Assembly: GCF_010550695.1 (NCBI RefSeq)
Contig: NZ_JAAGOB010000014.1
Span: forward strand, 1 to 64,000
Length of the DNA stretch: 64,000 nucleotides
Direction of reading: 5' to 3'
From: Phytoactinopolyspora alkaliphila
GTDB lineage: Bacteria > Actinomycetota > Actinomycetes > Jiangellales > Jiangellaceae
Shown here: positions 7,763-15,649 of the stretch, one piece after another
Numbering within the stretch: position 1 is the stretch's first letter
Layout of the letters: each line of letters starts with the position of its first letter
Made by a program: the position numbers and the translations under genes
Notes under the pieces: model-generated
What the model saw: only the letters and a program-made list of their open reading frames with translations
The model's database searches: none
What the model was told of the DNA's origin: nothing

Positions 7763-8591
7763 TGATTCCTCGCGGCGAATCCGCCTGGGTGCGGAGCTGC
7801 CACTCGCATTGGCCACTCTGCTGGTGTTCCTTCCCGTGGCGCTGATCCTGGTGCTGTCCGTGCAACCGGTGGTGAACATCATCACCGAGGGCTGGAGCTT
7901 CGGGTTCACGATGCAGAACTTCCGCGAAGTGTTCGCGCCTCGCCAGCCCTACCTGACGCAGCTCGGCAACAGCACCATCATCGTCGCCGGCACGGTTGCG
8001 CTGTGCCTGTCGGCCGGAAGCCTCGCCGGTTACAGCCTGTCCCGCCTGGGATGGTCGGCCCGGACCACGATTCTCGTCCTGGTCGCCGCGGGACTGGTGA
8101 CGCTGATACCGCCGATGGCGCTGGTCCCGGGCCTGTACGTCACTCTGGACGCGCTCGGTCTGCTGGGTAGCCTGGCGGGCTTGGTCCTGCTCAACACGGT
8201 CTTCAACCTCCCGTTCGCGTCCGTGCTGATGAAGGTCTACTTCGACCGGGTCCCGCACGAGATCAGGGAGTCGGCGCTGATGGACGGCGCGTCGGAGCTG
8301 CGTACGTTCCTGCGGGTGATGTTGCCGCTGGCCGCGCCCGGCGCAGCCGCGGTGGCGATCTTCGTGGCCATCATGTCGTGGAACGAGTTCCTGTTCGGGC
8401 TCACCATGACCACCGGCGGGCGGACGTCGCCCATCACCGTCGGCATCGCCTCCCTTGTGCAGCCGTACCAGATCACCTTCGGCGAGATGGCCGCGCTCGG
8501 AACCGCCGTCGCCGTGCCGATCATCGTGCTGGCGATCGTCGCCAATCGGTGGATCGTCGCCGCTGTGACCCGGGGAGCGGTCAAAGGATGA
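7755..8591 (+). CDS. Sugar ABC transporter permease (MalG-type)
   Basis: A 278-residue product from ATG 7755, overlapping the stop of the previous permease by 8 bp. Six predicted membrane helices; the EAA loop is 'ESALMDGASELRTFLRVMLP', and 'MSWNEFLFGLTMT' is typical for the MalG partner. It pairs with the upstream permease to form the translocation channel. Its stop overlaps the sulfatase start (ATGA), so importer and sulfatase are translated as one unit. Confidence 0.92.
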   Translation: MPSDSSRRIRLGAELPLALATLLVFLPVALILVLSVQPVVNIITEGWSFGFTMQNFREVFAPRQPYLTQLGNSTIIVAGTVALCLSAGSLAGYSLSRLGWSARTTILVLVAAGLVTLIPPMALVPGLYVTLDALGLLGSLAGLVLLNTVFNLPFASVLMKVYFDRVPHEIRESALMDGASELRTFLRVMLPLAAPGAAAVAIFVAIMSWNEFLFGLTMTTGGRTSPITVGIASLVQPYQITFGEMAALGTAVAVPIIVLAIVANRWIVAAVTRGAVKG

Positions 8592-10207
8592 CACGGGCGA
8601 CGAGCCGGCCCAACATCGTCATCGTCGTCGCCGACGACCTCGGCTTCTCCGATCTCGGTTGCTACGGCGGAGAGATCCGCACGCCCGCGCTGGACGGGCT
8701 TGCCGCGGACGGGGTGCGGTTCAGCCAGTTCTACAATACGGCGCGGTGCAGCCCGTCCCGGGCCTCCCTTCTCACCGGGTTGCATCCGCACCAGACCGGC
8801 GTCGGGATTCTGACCAACGACGACCGCCCGGTCGGTTACCAGGGTTCGCTGAACGACGGCTGTGTGACCATGGCCGAGCTCCTGGCCGACCGTGGCTATA
8901 CCACGTTTCTTTCAGGCAAGTGGCACCTGTCGTCAGATGTGTGGAACCCGAACGCGTCGTGGCCCACCCGCAGAGGTTTCCACGGCTTCTACGGCACTCT
9001 GACCGGATGCGGAAGCTACTACTGGCCGGGAACGCTGATGCGCGGGGAGCAACCGGCCGAACACGAACCGCTGGGCCGGGATTTCTACTACACCGACGCC
9101 ATCACCACGGAGGCGACAGAGTTTCTCCGCCGCCACACCCGTGATTCACCACACGAGCCGTTCTTTCTCTACGTCGCCTACACCGCCCCGCACTGGCCGC
9201 TGCACGCTCCGGAAGAGGACATCGAGCGCTACTCCGGCGCCTTTGACGCCGGTTGGGACGTGCTGCGGGAGCAGCGGATGAGCAGGCTTGTCAAGGCGGG
9301 GCTGATCCCGGAGCAGACACCGCTCAGCGGCCGTGATCCCACGCAGCCACCGTGGGCCGACGAGCCACACCAGGCATGGCAGCTGCGACGCATGCAGGCC
9401 TACGCCGCACAGGTGCATCGGATGGACCGCGGTATTGGGCACGTGCTCGACACCTTGCGTGCCACCGGCGCATACGACAACACCCTGCTTTTCTTCCTCT
9501 CGGACAACGGTGCGTCAAGTGAGGAACTGCCGAAAGGCGACATTGAGCAGTTCCGTCACCGTCGTGACATCCTCCGAGTCACGACGCGGGGGGGACTCCC
9601 GGTCCGGGTCGGCAACTCGCCCGCCATCCGTCCAGGCGCGGAGGACACCTACGCCAGCTATGGACAGGCGTGGGCCAATCTGTCCAACACACCGTTTCGC
9701 TACTACAAACGCTGGGTGCACGAGGGCGGCATCTCCACCCCGTTCATCATGCATTGGCCCGACGGCGACCTGCGCCGGGGGAGCGTCGTACACCAGCCGT
9801 TCCAGCTCATCGACGTCCTCCCGACCGTCCTGGCCGCCACCGGTGCCGCGTATCCGCGGGTGTTTCGAGGCAAGCCTGTTCCTCCGCTGGAAGGCCGCAG
9901 CCCGCTGTCGGCAGCGCGGGGTGAGCCGGTGGCCGAGGCGACGCTGTACTGGGAGCACACCGGCAACTGCGCCGTCCGGCGTGGCCGGTGGAAACTCGTG
10001 CGCGCCTACCCCGCGTCGTGGGAGCTGTACGACATGACGTCCGACCGGGCCGAGACCCGCGATCTGTCGGCCGATCACCCGGAAGAGGTCGCGGACCTTG
10101 CCGCTGCGTACGACGCTTGGGCCGCACGAGTGGGCGTCGTGCCATGGGGGGAGACGGTGGCGCTCTACCACCGCCAGGGCCTCTCGGAGGACGATGCCGC
10201 CGGTTGA
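8588..10207 (+). CDS. Sulfatase (formylglycine-dependent, arylsulfatase-like)
   Basis: A 539-residue alkaline-phosphatase-superfamily enzyme. The formylglycine site is CSPSR (Cys54) within 'TARCSPSRASLLTG', the calcium ligands start at 'ADDLG' (Asp16-Asp17), the second signature is 'GYTTFLSGKWHL', and 'FFLSDNGASSE' supplies the later metal pair. The enzyme should remove sulfate esters once Cys54 is matured by a formylglycine-generating enzyme, which is not in this window. No signal peptide is visible, so it probably acts in the cytoplasm on sugar brought in by the co-transcribed importer. The acceptor sugar is unknown. Confidence 0.93.
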   Translation: MTRATSRPNIVIVVADDLGFSDLGCYGGEIRTPALDGLAADGVRFSQFYNTARCSPSRASLLTGLHPHQTGVGILTNDDRPVGYQGSLNDGCVTMAELLADRGYTTFLSGKWHLSSDVWNPNASWPTRRGFHGFYGTLTGCGSYYWPGTLMRGEQPAEHEPLGRDFYYTDAITTEATEFLRRHTRDSPHEPFFLYVAYTAPHWPLHAPEEDIERYSGAFDAGWDVLREQRMSRLVKAGLIPEQTPLSGRDPTQPPWADEPHQAWQLRRMQAYAAQVHRMDRGIGHVLDTLRATGAYDNTLLFFLSDNGASSEELPKGDIEQFRHRRDILRVTTRGGLPVRVGNSPAIRPGAEDTYASYGQAWANLSNTPFRYYKRWVHEGGISTPFIMHWPDGDLRRGSVVHQPFQLIDVLPTVLAATGAAYPRVFRGKPVPPLEGRSPLSAARGEPVAEATLYWEHTGNCAVRRGRWKLVRAYPASWELYDMTSDRAETRDLSADHPEEVADLAAAYDAWAARVGVVPWGETVALYHRQGLSEDDAAG

Positions 10208-10312
10208 TCCCTGGAGCATTCCCAAAGCGAGGAAACCGTCGTAGCGTGTAAGCATCGCCGTTCTCTGAAACGACGATACCGCTTGTGGAGCAACCTCTCG
10301 GGGGTGAGGATG

Positions 10313-10606
10313 ATGCCCACGTTCATCAGCTTGATCAACTGGACCAATGACGGGATCCGTAATTCCAAGGAGACTGTCGATCGCGCGAAAGCAGCCGCGA
10401 AACTGGCCGAGCGCATGGGCGGCAGTCTGAAGGACGTCTACTGGACCGTGGGGGAGTACGACATCGTCGCGATCGCCGACTTTCCCGATGACGAGACCGG
10501 GACGGCTTTTCTTCTGGCCATCGGTTCCCAGGGCAATCTCCGGTCCGCGACTCTTCGGGCGTTCACAGCGGAGGAGATGACCGGAGTCCTGGAGAAGCTC
10601 GGCTGA
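10313..10606 (+). CDS. GYD domain-containing protein
   Basis: A 97-residue product from ATG 10313; the overlapping ATG 10310 is also possible, with GGTGAGG just upstream. 'FISLINWTNDGIRNSKETVD' at the start and 'YWTVGEYDIVAIADFPDD' in the middle match the GYD family (PF08734), small ferredoxin-fold proteins of unknown function in which the Gly-Tyr/Glu-Asp turn is conserved. Here the motif reads GEYD. It stands alone between the sulfatase and a convergent SnoaL-like gene. Confidence 0.88.
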   Translation: MPTFISLINWTNDGIRNSKETVDRAKAAAKLAERMGGSLKDVYWTVGEYDIVAIADFPDDETGTAFLLAIGSQGNLRSATLRAFTAEEMTGVLEKLG

Positions 10607-10610
10607 CTGG

Positions 10611-11015
10611 CTACGGCTGCCTTTGCGGGTTCGCGTGGTCGGCGGTGATCGCCCGTGACGGCCAGAACGGCCACTCTTCGAAGGAACGGCAGCGTCCATC
10701 CTCAGCGAACCGGATGATCCATAGGTCGCGGTACTCCTGGTCGGCTGGTTCGCCGTAGTGCACCTCGACTCGTACCACGGCGGTGTCGCCATCGACCGCG
10801 ACGATGGCGTGCGTCATCTGGAACGTCTCGTCTGGGCCGGTGCGCTCGTCCTCCCACATCTGAGCGATGGCGGGCAGACCGATGACGGGGCTGTGATACG
10901 GGCTCTGGAGATAGCTTGCGTCCTCGGTGAAGATCGACGCGAGCGCTTCGGTGCCTGGTGAGCGCCACGCGCGCTCGTAGGCCTGCACCCAGCGCGTCAG
11001 TTGTGTCCTGTCCAT
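10611..11015 (-). CDS. SnoaL/NTF2-like protein
   Basis: A 134-residue cone-shaped alpha+beta barrel protein of the NTF2-like superfamily. 'WVQAYERAWRSPGTEALASI' followed by 'FTEDASYLQSPYHSPVIGLP' is the standard opening, and 'GEPADQEYRDLWIIRFAEDG' forms the closing sheet. Members act as small isomerases or hydrolases, or as ligand-binding proteins, and the function of this one cannot be read from sequence. It converges with the GYD gene with only 4 bp between stops. Confidence 0.85.
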   Translation of the reverse strand: MDRTQLTRWVQAYERAWRSPGTEALASIFTEDASYLQSPYHSPVIGLPAIAQMWEDERTGPDETFQMTHAIVAVDGDTAVVRVEVHYGEPADQEYRDLWIIRFAEDGRCRSFEEWPFWPSRAITADHANPQRQP

Positions 11016-11274
11016 GTGTGTCAGCCTGCCCGATCTGCGGCCGACTATGCCGAGATGCCGTCAGGTACTGCTTTGGGCCACCGCGAGTGCCCGCCGTTTC
11101 GCGACCACGGAGGCGTCTCGTGGCCGTGGTGGCCCCTCAGCTGGATGACTGTTTCTGATCCCCGATCTCAGCTCTGATGACGCCGGCCAGGGCGGGCCAG
11201 CCGCCGACGAGTACGAATACCAGCACGACGATCAGTCTGCCCTAGACCGGCGTCAGCTTTCACGACCGGCTTCG
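11016..11274. other. Gene-poor stretch with a possible membrane-protein tail
   Basis: No intact gene. On the minus strand a short frame ending at 11137 reads 'LIVVLVFVLVGGWPALAGVI' followed by 'RAEIGDQKQSS', which looks like the last membrane helix and cytoplasmic tail of an unidentified protein. It is preceded by an in-frame stop. The stretch borders three clear gene remnants, so it is probably part of the same decayed segment. Confidence 0.35.
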
Positions 11275-11613
11275 CTACGCGCCGATACGGGCCTCGATCC
11301 CGTCGAGGATGAGGTCGAGCCCGAGCTGAAATGCGCCGTCGAAGTCGTCGTTCTCCAGCTCAGCGTGCCGCGTGAGTGTTGGGCACTGTCCTGATTGCCG
11401 GTCGAGATACTCTTGGGCCTGGCGTCGCATACCGGCCTCCGCGGCAGGATCGCGCTGGCTGGTGCGCCAGACGTTCTCTGTCGCGGTGTACCCCTGGACG
11501 TAGTAGGTCAGAGCTCCGACAGCGGCGGTGAGCCGAGACCCCTCCAATCCCGCCCGCTCGAGCAGCGAATAGACCAGCTCGGAACGCACGAGGGAGTGCG
11601 GGCCGAGTAAGGC
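11275..11613 (-). pseudogene. C-terminal remnant of a TetR regulator
   Basis: About 113 codons resemble the ligand-binding C-terminal domain of TetR-class regulators, from 'RALLGPHSLVRSELVYSLLE' through 'GALTYYVQGYTATENVW' to 'FQLGLDLILDGIEARIGA'. The helix-turn-helix half is missing. At about 11614-11626 the sequence switches to a transporter permease in another frame, so the gene was cut by a deletion that fused two unrelated fragments. Confidence 0.75.
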
Positions 11614-11626
11614 GCGGGTGGATGGT

Positions 11627-12041
11627 CGGTGACACGGTGAGGGACTCGCTGAGCTGGTGCACACCGAGGGAGACTGTCCAGCGTGCCCGGTCGTCCACGA
11701 GGAAGAGCAAGGCGAACAGGAACTCGTTCCACGCGATCATGAACACGTACAGGGCGGTCGCGACGATGCCGGGCATGGCCATCGGCATGACCACCTTGCG
11801 GATGGTCTGCGTCCGGGTGCAGCCGTCGATCATCGCCGCCTCTTCGACCGAGCGCGGCACCGCGATGAAGTAGTTGTGCAGCATGTACAGCGCCATCGGC
11901 ACCGTCTGCGCGAGGTAGATCATGACGAGGCTCATCAGGGACCGGCGCAGGCCCCATCCGGGAGAACATCACGAACAGGGGGACCGCGAGGACGATGGTC
12001 GGCACGAGGTAGACGGCGAGAAACACGGAGGCCACCTGCAC
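11627..12041 (-). pseudogene. Sugar ABC permease remnant with a frameshift
   Basis: This is the central part of a MalG-type permease: 'VASVFLAVYLVPTIVLAVPL', then 'LAQTVPMALYMLHNYFIAVP', the EAA loop 'EEAAMIDGCTRTQTIRKVVM' and 'MIAWNEFLFALLFL'. The first 30 codons are in a different frame from the rest. One extra C near 11953 explains this, since removing it restores '...FSRMGLRRSLMSLVMIYLAQ'. The N-terminal helices and the last 40 or so residues are absent. Flanked by TetR and GntR remnants. Confidence 0.85.
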
Positions 12042-12042
12042 G

Positions 12043-12241
12043 GATGAGCAGGAGCCGGATCTGCTTGGCGTGCCGGTCTACACGCCGGCGTTTCACTTCG
12101 AACGGACCACTCTGGATCCGGAGGGAACGGCGATCGTTCGTCTCGTCGATCTATCGAGGTGACCGATACCGCTTCGTCACGAAGTTCGGCTCGGGCGAGA
12201 CACCCACCTCCATCACCGAGACGTACACCACCGGCGAGTAG
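12043..12241 (+). pseudogene. C-terminal UTRA remnant of a GntR (HutC) regulator, frameshifted
   Basis: Plus-strand codons read 'DLLGVPVYTPAFHFERTTLD' then 'PEGTAI', and after a frame change 'FVSSIYRGDRYRFVTKFG' to a TAG at 12239-12241. This is the closing section of a UTRA ligand domain; 'YRGDRYRF' is nearly invariant there. Loss of two bases near 12137 accounts for the frame change. The homology starts right at the permease remnant boundary, so the join is a deletion junction. Confidence 0.7.
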
Positions 12242-12344
12242 CGGGGCGGGTGCGCCGGTGACGGGAATGCGTCAGCGTACCGACATTGTCCGGGCCATCG
12301 CCCCGGTAATGTCGGTATCTCGGGCCGTGTCCGGGCCGTGGCGG

Positions 12345-12695
12345 TCAAAGATTCGAATCGTCATCATCTGCGATATGCGCCTGGAGGCGCCGCACTGCAA
12401 GATCCAGTTCAGGTAGGTCATGCTGGACAGTGGCCTGAAGGATCGCGTGTGACGTATCGAAGTAGTGATGTGCCAGGCGATCCCGCATTGCGGCGACTTC
12501 TCTCCACGGGATGCCGGGCTCTCGTTCGAGCAGCGTGCTTGGAAGTGCCTTGACGGCCTCACCGATCTCGATGAGCCGCACGCGGACAGCGTCGAAGATC
12601 AATCCGTCGCTGAGTTCGCCCCTTGTCAGATGTTGGTGGATCACGTGGATGGCCGTTGTGATGTCGTCGAGTCGATGTTGATGGCGCCGGGTCAC
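12345..12695 (-). CDS. hepT: HepT-like HEPN ribonuclease toxin
   Basis: A 116-residue all-helical HEPN protein (DUF86). The RX4HXY active-site motif is present as Arg71-x4-His76-x-Tyr78 within 'MRDRLAHHYFD'. In HepT/MntA systems HepT is the RNase toxin and the partner nucleotidyltransferase neutralises it by AMPylating the Tyr of this motif. The start overlaps the end of the antitoxin gene (ATGA at 12692-12695), so antitoxin is translated first, as usual for this pair. Confidence 0.9.
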   Translation of the reverse strand: MTRRHQHRLDDITTAIHVIHQHLTRGELSDGLIFDAVRVRLIEIGEAVKALPSTLLEREPGIPWREVAAMRDRLAHHYFDTSHAILQATVQHDLPELDLAVRRLQAHIADDDDSNL

Positions 12696-13213
12696 AGCGC
12701 TACCACGTCTCGCTCCACCTCGGCGCGTACCTTTGGCTTCAAATCACTTGCAGGAACGATGTCAACGCGAGCACCGAGGATGCTTTCGAGTTCTCGTTGC
12801 AATCTGGCCAGCGTAAACAGGCTAGGGCCATCCGAGAAATCGGCCATCAGGTCAACATCGCTATTCGCGGTGTCCTCGCCCCGGGCTACGCTACCGAACA
12901 AGCGTACGTTGGAAGCACCGTATTTGGCCGCTGCTCGTAGCAGCTCAGCACGGTGACGGTGCACCTTGCTGCCTAAGAGTCCACGCGGTTGATCGGACGA
13001 CGTGGCGCGAGGACGAAGAACTACGTCGACATCTTGGCCAGTGGCCTCGACGAGACGAGCGAGCGTCGGTAAAGCCGGCTGGCGCCTACCGGACTCGTAG
13101 GCGCTCACCACGCTCTGTGTCACGCCAGCCAGACGAGCGAGCTCTACCTGTGACAGGCCCGCCTTCTGGCGAGCTTCCCGAAGGATGGTCCCGGCGAGTG
13201 GTGCGGTGTCCAT
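12692..13213 (-). CDS. MntA-type nucleotidyltransferase antitoxin fused to an XRE DNA-binding domain
   Basis: A 173-residue two-domain protein. Residues 1-66 are an XRE helix-turn-helix ('AGLSQVELARLAGVTQSVVS', 'YESGRRQPALPTLARLVE'). Residues about 85-173 are a minimal nucleotidyltransferase with Gly107-Ser108 and Asp119/Asp121 ('LFGSVARGEDTANSDVDLM'). The NTase part would AMPylate and silence HepT; the N-terminal domain should let the same protein repress its own promoter. MntA is usually a stand-alone domain of about 100 residues, so the fusion gives regulation and neutralisation in one chain. First gene of the toxin-antitoxin operon. Confidence 0.88.
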   Translation of the reverse strand: MDTAPLAGTILREARQKAGLSQVELARLAGVTQSVVSAYESGRRQPALPTLARLVEATGQDVDVVLRPRATSSDQPRGLLGSKVHRHRAELLRAAAKYGASNVRLFGSVARGEDTANSDVDLMADFSDGPSLFTLARLQRELESILGARVDIVPASDLKPKVRAEVERDVVAL

Positions 13214-13337
13214 GCGATCAACTATAGCGAATCGTCAATACCAGTGTGTGTCCACGAGGGGAACTCAGCGCGATCGGCAGATGAGCCTACGAGTGGGGAA
13301 TGCCTCGCAGCGTGACGAACAGGAGCGGCGGAGACGG

Positions 13338-13571
13338 CTATTCGATATATCCCGTCTCGGGATCGGCTTGTGAAAGGAAGTTGCGGATAGCGGAGACGTG
13401 ATCAGACGTGGTTGACGGGCGGCCGTCGGATGCTGCACTCGTGAAGCCATAGTCAGCGTTCGGGCCGGAGAGCCACCTGTAGTGGTGGTGGCCGGGACGG
13501 CCCGGCTGGGTCGCAATCTCGAACACCTCTCCGTCCACGGTGAGACGAATGGATGGCTCACGTGCTGGCAA
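13338..13571 (-). CDS. Conserved small protein of unknown function
   Basis: A 77-residue protein. The TTG start at 13571 is supported by GGAGGG 7 nt upstream. 'SIRLTVDGEVFEIATQPGRP', 'HYRWLSGPNADYGFTSAASD' and 'IRNFLSQADPETGYIE' have the composition of a small beta-rich domain, and I recall similar short actinobacterial proteins without assigned function. Hydrophilic, with no signal or membrane segment. It lies next to the VOC gene on the same strand with a 61-bp gap. Confidence 0.65.
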   Translation of the reverse strand: MPAREPSIRLTVDGEVFEIATQPGRPGHHHYRWLSGPNADYGFTSAASDGRPSTTSDHVSAIRNFLSQADPETGYIE

Positions 13572-13632
13572 TTGTGGGCCCTCCGGACGGGTGACCTTGC
13601 GCGGGGGCGAGCATGTCGCCTGCTGCAGGCGG

Positions 13633-13992
13633 TCAGCGGGGCTCGTAGTACGTCTCTACCCGGAAACCATCCGGGTCCAAGCATTTGAACCCCACGTACG
13701 ACGGCTCGTCAGCCTCTTCGATCACGTCAATGCCGTCCGCCTTCAGCCGGGCGAGCAGTGTTCGTACGGCGTCGGCGTCCTCGAGCCTGAAACCGAAGTG
13801 CAGGAACTCAGGCTGTTGCCCGACGTCGTCGCTGGGGTGTAGGGCGAGGTCGAAACCGTCACCGTTGCGGATGATGACCGTGCCGTCGTCGAACCGCTGG
13901 GCCGTCGCGGGGTCGAAGCCGAAATAGGTCTCGTAGAACCGGCGGCTGTTCCGCTCGTCGCTCACCGGCAAACCCAAATGCAGCAGCTGCAT
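13633..13992 (-). CDS. VOC/glyoxalase superfamily protein
   Basis: A 119-residue product from ATG 13992 (MQLLHLGLPVSD); longer upstream starts add low-complexity residues not seen in the family. Two beta-alpha-beta-beta-beta repeats are visible: 'LGLPVSDERNSRRFYETYFG' and 'GFRLEDADAVRTLLARLK', closing with 'FKCLDPDGFRVETYYEPR'. The fold supports dioxygenases, lyases and antibiotic-binding proteins. The specific role cannot be read. Confidence 0.88.
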   Translation of the reverse strand: MQLLHLGLPVSDERNSRRFYETYFGFDPATAQRFDDGTVIIRNGDGFDLALHPSDDVGQQPEFLHFGFRLEDADAVRTLLARLKADGIDVIEEADEPSYVGFKCLDPDGFRVETYYEPR

Positions 13993-14082
13993 GGTCCATA
14001 GCGTGCCACGATCACTCGACGGCGAAAAGACCCTCGGTACGCACGTTGCTGATGAACAACCGCCGCGCTTCACAAGCGCCGG

Positions 14083-14349
14083 TTAGGCGTCCTCCGCGCC
14101 GGCCGCCATGGCCGAATCCGTGGTGCGTGGGCGACCGGTGTTGGAGTCGGGCTCCCAGCGCAGCAAGTCCCCAGGCTGGCACTCGAGCACCTCACACAAG
14201 GCGGAAAGCGTCGTGAAGCGTACTGCCTTGGCGCGACCGTTCTTGAGCACTGCCAGGTTGGCCGGCGTGATCCCGACGCGTTCCGCGAGCGTACCGACGG
14301 ACATCTTGCGCTTGGCGAGCATCACGTCGATGTCGACGACGATCGGCAT
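14083..14349 (-). CDS. XRE family regulator of the YozG type
   Basis: An 88-residue protein whose first 65 residues are one helix-turn-helix domain: 'MLAKRKMSVGTLAERVGITP' then 'ANLAVLKNGRAKAVRFTTLS' and 'CEVLECQPGDLLRW'. Such short Cro/CI-like proteins are regularly encoded after a DUF2975 membrane protein. Its start shares one base with the DUF2975 stop (TGATG). It probably autoregulates the pair. Confidence 0.9.
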   Translation of the reverse strand: MPIVVDIDVMLAKRKMSVGTLAERVGITPANLAVLKNGRAKAVRFTTLSALCEVLECQPGDLLRWEPDSNTGRPRTTDSAMAAGAEDA

Positions 14350-14846
14350 CAGATCACCTCGGCCAACTCGGCCTGCAGGTGGTGTGCCTCGGCGTCCAGG
14401 GCGACCGCCTGGGTGAGCAGCATCCGCAGCACGAGAACGATTAGCGCGATTCCGGCGCCGATCACCGCGGCGCCGCAGATCAGCAAGACGATCCCCGGGG
14501 CGACGGCCTCACCCGGTGCGAGTGTGACGGCGAGTCCGAACGTGAGAAGGGACGCCGCCGTGACGGCGCCGATCACGATGTCCACGTAGCGGAAGGCGGC
14601 GTGGGAGAACACCGTGCCTCGGCGCACCATGGTCAGCAGGCGCCACACGCACACCGTGGTGACCTGGACAGTCACGATGCCCAGGAGGGTGATGACGACG
14701 ACCGGGACGCGGACGTCGGCGAGGGCTTGTCCAGCTTCTTCCAGATCGGCGCTCAGGAGGGGCACCATCACCGCCTGCACGAACAGCGAGCCCGCAAGCA
14801 CCATGGCCATGACGATGCGCAGCGCCAGGATGGTCAGCTTGCCCAC
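14349..14846 (-). CDS. DUF2975 membrane protein
   Basis: A 165-residue protein with four predicted membrane helices, starting 'LTILALRIVMAMVLAGSLFV' and ending with a hydrophilic 'LDAEAHHLQAELAEVI' tail. 'VWRLLTMVRRGTVFSHAAFR' with 'YVDIVIGAVTAA' is the conserved loop of the DUF2975 family. Members are always short and nearly always next to a YozG-like XRE gene, as here, which suggests a membrane-linked control of the regulator. Function unknown. Confidence 0.9.
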   Translation of the reverse strand: MGKLTILALRIVMAMVLAGSLFVQAVMVPLLSADLEEAGQALADVRVPVVVITLLGIVTVQVTTVCVWRLLTMVRRGTVFSHAAFRYVDIVIGAVTAASLLTFGLAVTLAPGEAVAPGIVLLICGAAVIGAGIALIVLVLRMLLTQAVALDAEAHHLQAELAEVI

Positions 14847-14879
14847 GAGGCCTCCTCAAATCGAATCACGATGGAAATA

Positions 14880-14887
14880 TATCGATA
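14880..14887. promoter_or_regulatory. Candidate XRE operator TATCGATA
   Basis: TATCGATA is an 8-bp perfect palindrome in an AT-rich island 34 bp upstream of the DUF2975 start, where a Cro/CI-like autoregulator would be expected to bind. The palindrome is short, so this is tentative. Confidence 0.35.
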
Positions 14888-15011
14888 ATCGGGAGGTAAG
14901 GCAAGCGGCTGGGCGGCGGTACGAGTAGCGATGTCGCACAGTACCGCTGGTCTTGCGTTCCTGGCCGGGCTTTGGGCGGCGGTGAGGAGAGGGCGGCGGC
15001 GCGAGCTGCTG

Positions 15012-15458
15012 CTAACGACGGGAGGTCATGAACTGTTCGATCGCTTGGTCATACATATGGCGCTCGAACTCGAACTCCACGGGTTCGTAGTCGAAGGTGG
15101 GGCCTCGGAACCGGGAGAACTCAGACCAGGTCACTGCCGAGCGGTCGATCTGGATCGTGCAGACAAGCGGGCCGCAGCCGATCTCGGTGCACTGGCAGCC
15201 GAGCAGTGCTGTCCGGCCGCCGAAGCCCTCGGCATCTCCGGACCAGCGACCCGCGAGCAGCTCATCGACGTCGGTGCCGACTGGATGGCCAAGGTAGCCG
15301 TCGACGCCTCGATGCTCTGGTGGAGTCCACCGCTTCAACCACTCCTGAAGGTCCCGGCCGTCCAGCAGGAAGTCCACGGTGTCGTAACGCCTGCTCGAGT
15401 CCCAGGGCAGGTGTCCGGGACGGACGCGTAGCTCCAGCCGCTGGATCGTGATGGCCAC
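15012..15458 (-). CDS. Conserved protein with a CxC-x4-GC motif
   Basis: A 148-residue protein of a conserved actinobacterial group without assigned function. It opens 'ITIQRLELRVRPGHLPWDSS', has 'RYDTVDFLLDGRDLQEWL' in the first third, and carries a Cys cluster 'LLGCQCTEIGCGPLVCTIQI' near residue 90. The Cys pattern is widely kept in this group and could bind a metal, though no family-level function is known to me. No signal peptide or membrane segment. Isolated gene. Confidence 0.75.
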   Translation of the reverse strand: MAITIQRLELRVRPGHLPWDSSRRYDTVDFLLDGRDLQEWLKRWTPPEHRGVDGYLGHPVGTDVDELLAGRWSGDAEGFGGRTALLGCQCTEIGCGPLVCTIQIDRSAVTWSEFSRFRGPTFDYEPVEFEFERHMYDQAIEQFMTSRR

Positions 15459-15649
15459 ACGCCCACCGTAGCTCTCTCTGGTAATCCCCTGAAGCCCCTG
15501 CGGTGATGCCGTGCCGACTCAGGTGACTAGGCATGGGAGACCGATGAACCGAGGTGCCGCGTCTACTACCCGCCGGAGAGCCGAATGGGGCGACCCCTCC
15601 TGGGGTATCTGGCCGGCAAGGACAATCCGATTCAAAGGGGGCGAGCGTC

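Noticed and set aside
7680-8594. 304-codon frame antisense to the MalG-type permease
   Set aside because: Composition is rich in Arg, His, Asp and Gln as expected from reversed membrane-protein codons; no recognisable domain.
9515-10792. Long open frame antisense to the first sulfatase
   Set aside because: High GC gives long antisense frames; the residues are Arg/Pro/His-rich without domains, and the sulfatase on the plus strand has full catalytic motifs.
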